Shown one piece after another: positions 59,388-64,000 of a DNA stretch of 64,000 nt. The notes under the pieces are model-generated. The model was not told the origin of the DNA. It searched no databases and saw only the letters and a list, made by a program, of their open reading frames with translations. A program made the position numbers and the translations under genes. The number at the start of each line of letters is the position of its first letter. Position 1 is the first letter of the stretch. Origin of the DNA: Candidatus Bathyarchaeia archaeon (lineage in GTDB: Archaea > Thermoproteota > Bathyarchaeia > Bathyarchaeales > Bathycorpusculaceae); NCBI GenBank assembly GCA_038728085.1, contig JAVYUU010000003.1:124001-188000 (forward strand), given 5' to 3'.

Positions 59388-60764
59388 ATGCTAAGCTCCA
59401 GAAGATTGTTTGGAACAAATGGGATTCGAGGAACAGCAAACAGAGAGTTAACTCCAGACCTTGTGGCGAAAATTGGAGCGGCCATAGGCACTTTCTTTAA
59501 ATGCGGAAGACTAATAGTGGGGCATGATGCCAGAACAAGCAGCCCGATGCTTACAAAAGCGGTGATTTCTGGTCTAAACGCCGCAGGCTGCGATGTCATG
59601 TTTACTGGTATGGCCCCAACCCCCGCATTACAGTACGCCGTAAAAAATCATGGGGTGAACGGAGCGGTTATAGTGACGGCCTCCCATAACCCGCCAGAAT
59701 ATAATGGAATAAAAGTCGTGTGGAATGATGGAATAGAAATTTCACGAGAGCAAGAAGTGGAGATTGAAAGCATATTTTTCGAGGGTAGGATACGGTATGC
59801 TGAATGGGATAGGATAGGGGAAACAAAGACCATTCATGGAATCATTGGTGAATACGTGGAGGCTATCAAGAGGCATGTAGACATTGCAAGAATAGCGGGA
59901 AAACGCTACCATGTGGTTATTGACGCGGCAAACAGCGTGGCAGCCCTTGCAGCTCCGAAGCTTTTGAGGGATTTGGGCTGCAAAGTTACAACAATAAACG
60001 CGAATATCGATGGAACATTTCCGACAAGACCGCCGGAACCCCGTCCAGAGAATCTTTCAGAATTGGCTTTGACTGTTAAGGCTTTAAATGCGGATGTGGG
60101 TGTCGCCTTTGACGGGGACGCTGACCGCGCTATTTTTGTCGATGAAACTGGGGAAATCCACTGGGGTGATAAGACCTTCGCCCTCGTTGAGAAACATTTC
60201 TTGATGAAGAATCCGGGTGAAAAAATTGTTTCGCCAATAAGTTCCTCCACGCTGGTTAAGGATATTGCCGAGGCTTATGGCGGAGAGGTTGTTTGGACAA
60301 AAGTTGGAAGCGTAACAGTGTCCCATACCATGAAAAGGCTTAACGCGAAACTGGGAGGGGAAGAGAACGGTGGAATCTTTTACGGGCCCCATCAGGCAGT
60401 TAGGGATGGAGCCATGGCAACAGCCTTGATACTGGACATAATGGCGAACACAAATAAGCCGCTCTCTAAGCTCCTAGGCGAACTCCCAAAATATTACATT
60501 GAGAAGGGCAAAGTGGACTGCCCAAACGAAATTAAGGAAAAGGTTTTGGAGAAACTTATCGAGCAAACAAAGGGACAAAACATAAGCACAATTGACGGGA
60601 TCAAAATATGGTTTGAGGACAAAAGCTCAATTCTAATGAGGCCGAGTGGAACCGAACCCCTTTACAGGCTTTATGCAGAGGCAAAAACGAAGGAGAAAGC
60701 TGAAGAGCTTATTCACGAGTTTAGTCTAAAGCTTAAAAGGATAATTGATAATGTAAAGGGCTAA
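59388..60764 (+). CDS. glmM: phosphoglucosamine mutase / phosphohexomutase (GlmM-like)
   Basis: 458 residues. The catalytic TASHNPPEYNG (Ser near 99), the metal-binding DGDADR and the phosphate-binding RPSGTEPLYRLYAEA are all present. It interconverts hexosamine or hexose 6- and 1-phosphates. It precedes the dehydrogenase-like protein by 19 bases and the Gfo/Idh/MocA enzyme, so UDP-sugar synthesis is the likely context. Confidence 0.9.
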   Translation: MLSSRRLFGTNGIRGTANRELTPDLVAKIGAAIGTFFKCGRLIVGHDARTSSPMLTKAVISGLNAAGCDVMFTGMAPTPALQYAVKNHGVNGAVIVTASHNPPEYNGIKVVWNDGIEISREQEVEIESIFFEGRIRYAEWDRIGETKTIHGIIGEYVEAIKRHVDIARIAGKRYHVVIDAANSVAALAAPKLLRDLGCKVTTINANIDGTFPTRPPEPRPENLSELALTVKALNADVGVAFDGDADRAIFVDETGEIHWGDKTFALVEKHFLMKNPGEKIVSPISSSTLVKDIAEAYGGEVVWTKVGSVTVSHTMKRLNAKLGGEENGGIFYGPHQAVRDGAMATALILDIMANTNKPLSKLLGELPKYYIEKGKVDCPNEIKEKVLEKLIEQTKGQNISTIDGIKIWFEDKSSILMRPSGTEPLYRLYAEAKTKEKAEELIHEFSLKLKRIIDNVKG

Positions 60765-60783
60765 AAGGCAGTCGGGAGATCAG

Positions 60784-62157
60784 ATGTCGCCAACGATGGA
60801 TCCGCCAAGGGCTTTGGAGGAAAAAGGTGCGCATGGAAGCGAGAAAACCACGGTTAGTGTTATTGGATGCGAACGTATCGGCATACTTCACGCATGCCTC
60901 TTAGCGGAGGCGGGATTCAGAGTTTTATGTGTTGACTATGACAGAGCTTTAATTGAGCAAATCTCTAAGGGCAGAGCCCCATTCTTAAATCAGGAGATAG
61001 AGCCCATTCTTCAGAAAGGCTTGGAAAATAAAAAAATACAAGTTTCATGCAGTCTCGAGGAGGCTGCCGGAAATGAGATTATACTGGTTTCAACAGCTGT
61101 TAAAGTGAATGAAAGAGGAGCCGTAGACTACTCGGATATTGAAAGAATATTCAAGAAAGTCGGCTCGCACCTCCGAAAAAACGCGTTAGTTATAAACGTT
61201 AGCACTGTTGGGATAGGCGTTAACGAGGGGATCATCAGGGAAACCATTGAGAACGCATCCGGGTTCAAAGTTGGCGAAGACGTTTATTTTGCATATTGCC
61301 CTGTCCCCCTACCTGAAAAGCAGACATTGAGAAGCTTGGCAAACTGCAGGCGTATTGTAGCAGCGCAAGATAAAGCAAGTTTAGAGAAAGCGTCAAACAT
61401 TATGGCCGCTATAACGAGAGCGGGGTTTGCGAAGTCGTTAGACCTTAAGGCGGCAGAGGCTGCAGTGCTTTTTGAGACTTTATGTAGAAACGTTGATTCA
61501 GCGTTAGCTAACGAGTTCGCTGCCTTTTGTGAGAAGATTGGAGTTGACTATTTGAGTGCCCAGAGTTTAGTGTTTACGAGTGTAGGCAGATTTTCTCAGC
61601 TTGCCTGGGACAGCTTTGGCGGTGAAAAAGCTCTTCCATTACTGTTTGAGGCTGCAGAAACCCAAAATGTTAAACTTAAAATTTCACAGACAGCCCTAGA
61701 GCTAAGCAAGGAGATGGCGAGGCGCATAGTTAGCCTTGTTCAAGATGCATTGAAAAGCTGCGGAAAATCCATCCGCAGGGCGAAAATCGCTGTGCTCGGC
61801 GCTTCCCAAACCCCAAATGTAGCAGATGTTCCCAAGAGTTCATTGAAAGATTTCGTAAAAATGCTTGAAAGGAAGGGGGCCAAGCCAAGCATTTACGACC
61901 CATACCTATCGCAAAAGGTCATAGACCTTGAACCACAATTGATTAAAGAAAACCTTATGGAAGCCCTAGAGGGAGTGGACTGTATAGTGATCTTCACGGG
62001 ACATGAACAATTTAAACGGTTAAATTTAAGAAAAATCAAGCTTTTAGCAAACATGCCAACTGCACTCGTTGACCTTGAGAGGCTTCTGGAGCCCGCGAAA
62101 GTTGAAGCTGAGGGCTTCGTGTATCGTGGTTTAGGAAGAGGTGTTTGGAAAAAATGA
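60784..62157 (+). CDS. UDP-sugar dehydrogenase-like protein lacking catalytic residues
   Basis: 457 residues with the complete three-domain layout of UDP-glucose/UDP-ManNAc dehydrogenases. The NAD motif GxGxxG reads GCERIG (residues 28-33). The AExxK-LFxN segment reads AEAAVLFET (224-232), so Lys and Asn are Val and Thr. The nucleophile motif GGxCxPKD reads GGEKALPL (279-286), without Cys. The YSPER-type segment reads YCPVPLP. The frame is intact, so the protein is probably expressed but not a normal dehydrogenase. It is coupled to the next gene by an ATGA overlap. Confidence 0.85.
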   Translation: MSPTMDPPRALEEKGAHGSEKTTVSVIGCERIGILHACLLAEAGFRVLCVDYDRALIEQISKGRAPFLNQEIEPILQKGLENKKIQVSCSLEEAAGNEIILVSTAVKVNERGAVDYSDIERIFKKVGSHLRKNALVINVSTVGIGVNEGIIRETIENASGFKVGEDVYFAYCPVPLPEKQTLRSLANCRRIVAAQDKASLEKASNIMAAITRAGFAKSLDLKAAEAAVLFETLCRNVDSALANEFAAFCEKIGVDYLSAQSLVFTSVGRFSQLAWDSFGGEKALPLLFEAAETQNVKLKISQTALELSKEMARRIVSLVQDALKSCGKSIRRAKIAVLGASQTPNVADVPKSSLKDFVKMLERKGAKPSIYDPYLSQKVIDLEPQLIKENLMEALEGVDCIVIFTGHEQFKRLNLRKIKLLANMPTALVDLERLLEPAKVEAEGFVYRGLGRGVWKK

Positions 62158-63104
62158 GTGGAAAAATTGGAGTGGCAGTGATCGGGGCCGGTTTTTGGGG
62201 TAAAAACCATGCCAGAGTGTTTAGCGAACTCGAAGAAACAGAGCTTTTGGCGATCTGCGACATCAACGCTGAAAGGGCAAAAAACATTGCTAAGCAGTTC
62301 GACGTCGAGGCTTACGTGGAAGTGGGGAAAATGCTTAAAAGAAAGGACATTGAGGCGGTGAGTGTTTGCACATGGTCCACAAGTCTTGCAAAAGAGGCAA
62401 TGAAGGCGTTAAAAGCTGGAAAACACGTCCTAGTTGAAAAGCCCATGGCAGCAAACTCAAAACAAGCAGAGGCCCTTATAAAAACGGCAGAAAAAGAGGG
62501 CTTACACCTCACAGTGGGATTTTTGATGCGCTTTATCCCGGGTTTACAGTACATTAAGAAAGCTATTGAGGATAAGAGAATAGGCGAACTTGTATGCGCA
62601 ACAGCAAAAAGGGTTTCCCAATGGCCTGAAAGGATAGGCGACGTAGGTGTTGTAAAAGACTTGGCAATCCACGACATCGACGTAGCCCGTTATCTCTTCG
62701 GCGGCGAACCAATCGCTGTTTACGCAAAAACTGGAAACATGAAACATAGACTTTATGAGGATTACGCCCACATAATGCTAACTTTCGAAGGCGGAAAAAA
62801 CGCTTTCATCGAATCCAATTGGCTGACACCATACAAAACACGGACATTAATAGTTACGGGAAGCGAAGCGATAATGAAGCTGGATTATATCACGCAGGAG
62901 CTAACGATAGAGGATGCAAAGGAAACAGTTCAGCCGAGACTTCCATGGCAAGAACCATTAAAACTTGAGCTTCAACACTTTGCAAATTGCATTTTAGGAA
63001 AGGAGAAACCCCTAATAACCGGGGAGGATGGGTTAAGAGCCCTAAGAATAGCTGAAGCTGCATTAAAATCCTCAAAAACCGGGAGACTCGTGAAATTAAA
63101 ATAA
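62154..63104 (+). CDS. Gfo/Idh/MocA-family oxidoreductase
   Basis: About 316 residues from the ATG that overlaps the preceding TGA. VAVIGAGFWGKNHARVF is the NAD-binding motif, VEKPMAANSKQAEALI carries the catalytic Lys (EKP), and DLAIHDIDVARYLFGG the substrate-site Asp/His. Members act on sugars or UDP-sugars (WlbA-like enzymes oxidise UDP-N-acetylglucosaminuronate). The genomic context with GlmM fits a sugar-nucleotide pathway. Confidence 0.88.
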   Translation: MSGKIGVAVIGAGFWGKNHARVFSELEETELLAICDINAERAKNIAKQFDVEAYVEVGKMLKRKDIEAVSVCTWSTSLAKEAMKALKAGKHVLVEKPMAANSKQAEALIKTAEKEGLHLTVGFLMRFIPGLQYIKKAIEDKRIGELVCATAKRVSQWPERIGDVGVVKDLAIHDIDVARYLFGGEPIAVYAKTGNMKHRLYEDYAHIMLTFEGGKNAFIESNWLTPYKTRTLIVTGSEAIMKLDYITQELTIEDAKETVQPRLPWQEPLKLELQHFANCILGKEKPLITGEDGLRALRIAEAALKSSKTGRLVKLK

Positions 63105-63109
63105 GCCTC

Positions 63110-63382
63110 TCACTTTTTCAGGCTGAAGGGCTTCCCCTCGAAAAGAATTTTCTCCGGGATTTTCTCCCTCCACTTTTTCAGAAATGGCAAATCCTCGCTT
63201 TCCTTCCTAAGTTCGTCTGGAAGCATTTCCGGAATCTCATCCCTTATGGGATACCACCTCAAACATTTCGGGCAGACAATCAAACCCTCAACGATCTCCT
63301 CCCTTTCCTCAAAAACATACAACTCCAAAGGATAATGTTTGTCTATTGGACATGCGAGTATTTCCATAAGCTTCCTTTTCAT
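63110..63382 (-). CDS. Trm112-like methyltransferase activator
   Basis: 90 residues. LACPIDK near residues 9-15 and VCPKCLRWYPIRDEIPEMLPDE near 36-57 form the zinc-binding Trm112p fold. In archaea and eukaryotes it stabilises several SAM-dependent methyltransferases for tRNA, rRNA and translation factors. It lies beside trm5, but Trm5 itself does not normally need it. Confidence 0.9.
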   Translation of the reverse strand: MKRKLMEILACPIDKHYPLELYVFEEREEIVEGLIVCPKCLRWYPIRDEIPEMLPDELRKESEDLPFLKKWREKIPEKILFEGKPFSLKK

Positions 63383-63401
63383 TCTGTTCCCATCTTCATG
63401 T

Positions 63402-63415
63402 AGGCTTATAAGCCT
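63402..63415. promoter_or_regulatory. AGGCTTATAAGCCT perfect palindrome over the TATA element of trm112
   Basis: A 14-bp perfect palindrome whose centre CTTATAAG is a good TATA box. Its centre is 26 bases from the trm112 ATG, which fits a leaderless transcript. A palindromic extension around the TATA box is unusual and could be an operator, or chance. Confidence 0.35.
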
Positions 63416-63425
63416 TTAAATTTTG

Positions 63426-64000
63426 CTAGACTTTCAAACCCTTGCACAGTATGTCCAAAACAACTTGATACCAGTTTGGCCCCGTCGTCCTAACTATTCG
63501 ACCACAATAAATGTCGAATTGCACCCCCAGTTTTTCAAGTTCAACGGCGACCTTTGCCTTAACCTTCTCAATAGGGTTTTCGCCTTTCCTTGCATGTTCA
63601 AAATCGTAGTAATGTATCCAGCCATAGCCATCTTTTAGCGATAAAAGGGCATGGGGGAGGTATTCAAAGGCTTTTTCGGGAAGAGGCATTAGAACCCTGT
63701 CTGCTATGCCTCGAAGCTTTTCTTGTATAATGTCTTTTGCATCTCCTTCTAGAGGCACTACCCTGTCATCAACTTGGTTAAGTTTGATGTTCTCCCGCAT
63801 GTATTGGACCGCCGCGGGGTTTATGTCTATGGAGTATATTTTCTCGGCTCTCGAGTGTTTAGCAGTAACTATGGAGAAGCATCCAACCCCAGCAAACATA
63901 TTCACTATGGTTTCGCCATCCTTAACAAGCTTCGCGATGCGCATTCTTTCAAAGGAAAGCCTAGGCGAGAAATAGCACGTTTTTAGGTCAACTAGGAATA
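63426..64000 (-). CDS. trm5: tRNA (guanine37-N1)-methyltransferase Trm5, partial (5' end beyond the window)
   Basis: The frame is open to the window edge. The residues before the internal Met read VDLKTCYFSPRLSFER, the Trm5 motif that comes before the SAM site, and NMFAGVGCFSI follows, then IDINPAAVQYMRENI and a Pro-rich MPLPEKAFEYLP near the active site. About 190 C-terminal residues are present. Trm5 makes m1G37, which prevents frameshifts. The gene starts outside this window. Confidence 0.9.
   Translation of the reverse strand, partial: FLVDLKTCYFSPRLSFERMRIAKLVKDGETIVNMFAGVGCFSIVTAKHSRAEKIYSIDINPAAVQYMRENIKLNQVDDRVVPLEGDAKDIIQEKLRGIADRVLMPLPEKAFEYLPHALLSLKDGYGWIHYYDFEHARKGENPIEKVKAKVAVELEKLGVQFDIYCGRIVRTTGPNWYQVVLDILCKGLKV

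Overview
This window is a gene-dense archaeal chromosome segment. Eukaryote-like ribosomal proteins (L15e, L13e, S25e, S17e, S3Ae, S15), RNase P proteins Rpp30 and Pop5, a histone, the KEOPS subunits Kae1, Bud32 and Pcc1, Tsr3, a proteasome beta subunit, geranylgeranyl reductase, an intron-containing tRNA-Leu, TATA-type promoters and frequent TTG starts with strong Shine-Dalgarno sequences all point to Archaea. L13e, S25e and an RPC34-like polymerase III-type subunit occurring together with a histone suggest a TACK-group lineage. A Bathyarchaeia-like organism is my best guess, but no 16S rRNA gene is present to settle it. No prophage, insertion sequence or CRISPR array was seen.

Layout. 1-5.8 kb: a metallo-hydrolase, a two-gene secreted-protein operon (about 772 and 267 aa) and a site-2 protease. 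5.9-9.9 kb: an archaeal asparagine synthetase divergent from an Lrp/AsnC regulator, then lipid reductase and Dph6. 10-12.6 kb: rpl15e, rpl13e, a COG1325 RNA-binding protein, rpp30 and pop5, followed by a candidate box C/D guide RNA. 12.5-25.8 kb: rhomboid protease, tRNA-Val, tRNA-Phe, NAD(P)HX repair enzyme, Tsr3, LysE exporter, serine hydrolase, macrodomain, TtuA-like thiolase, cPGS-like GTPase, S25e, histone, TatD and S17e. 25.8-31 kb: aminotransferase, glyoxylate/hydroxypyruvate reductase and glycerate 2-kinase, then a MoaD/SAMP-like protein and a SAM hydrolase. 31-38 kb: NadM, Ogt, proteasome beta, AMMECR1, glycosyltransferase, NadC, SpoIIM-like protein, RlmE and the RPC34-like protein. 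38-46 kb: kae1-bud32-XTPase, two PH-domain membrane proteins, rps15-recJ-pcc1-serS-rps3ae. 46-54.6 kb: korDABC divergent from an oxidoreductase and pxpABC, then MoaE, a DUF47 protein and cbiMN. 54.7-64 kb: tRNA-Leu, a second Lrp divergent from glnA, guaA, creatininase-family protein, a sugar-nucleotide group (GlmM, a degenerate UDP-sugar dehydrogenase-like protein and a Gfo/Idh/MocA oxidoreductase), Trm112 and the 3' part of trm5.

How the genes fit together. Translation and RNA modification dominate. Nitrogen metabolism is the second theme: asparagine synthetase and glutamine synthetase each sit beside an Lrp-family regulator, and 5-oxoprolinase lies next to 2-oxoglutarate:ferredoxin oxidoreductase, which suggests amino-acid or peptide oxidation. 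A serine/glycerate route (aminotransferase, GyaR, glycerate kinase) fits the same picture.

Most genes belong to known families. The less expected items are a box C/D RNA candidate whose guide matches the 23S P-loop, a dehydrogenase homologue that has lost its catalytic residues, an inverted repeat before cbiM with NikR-like geometry, an Fe-S RPC34 homologue, and several sub-60-codon genes. I do not see a clearly new multi-gene system.
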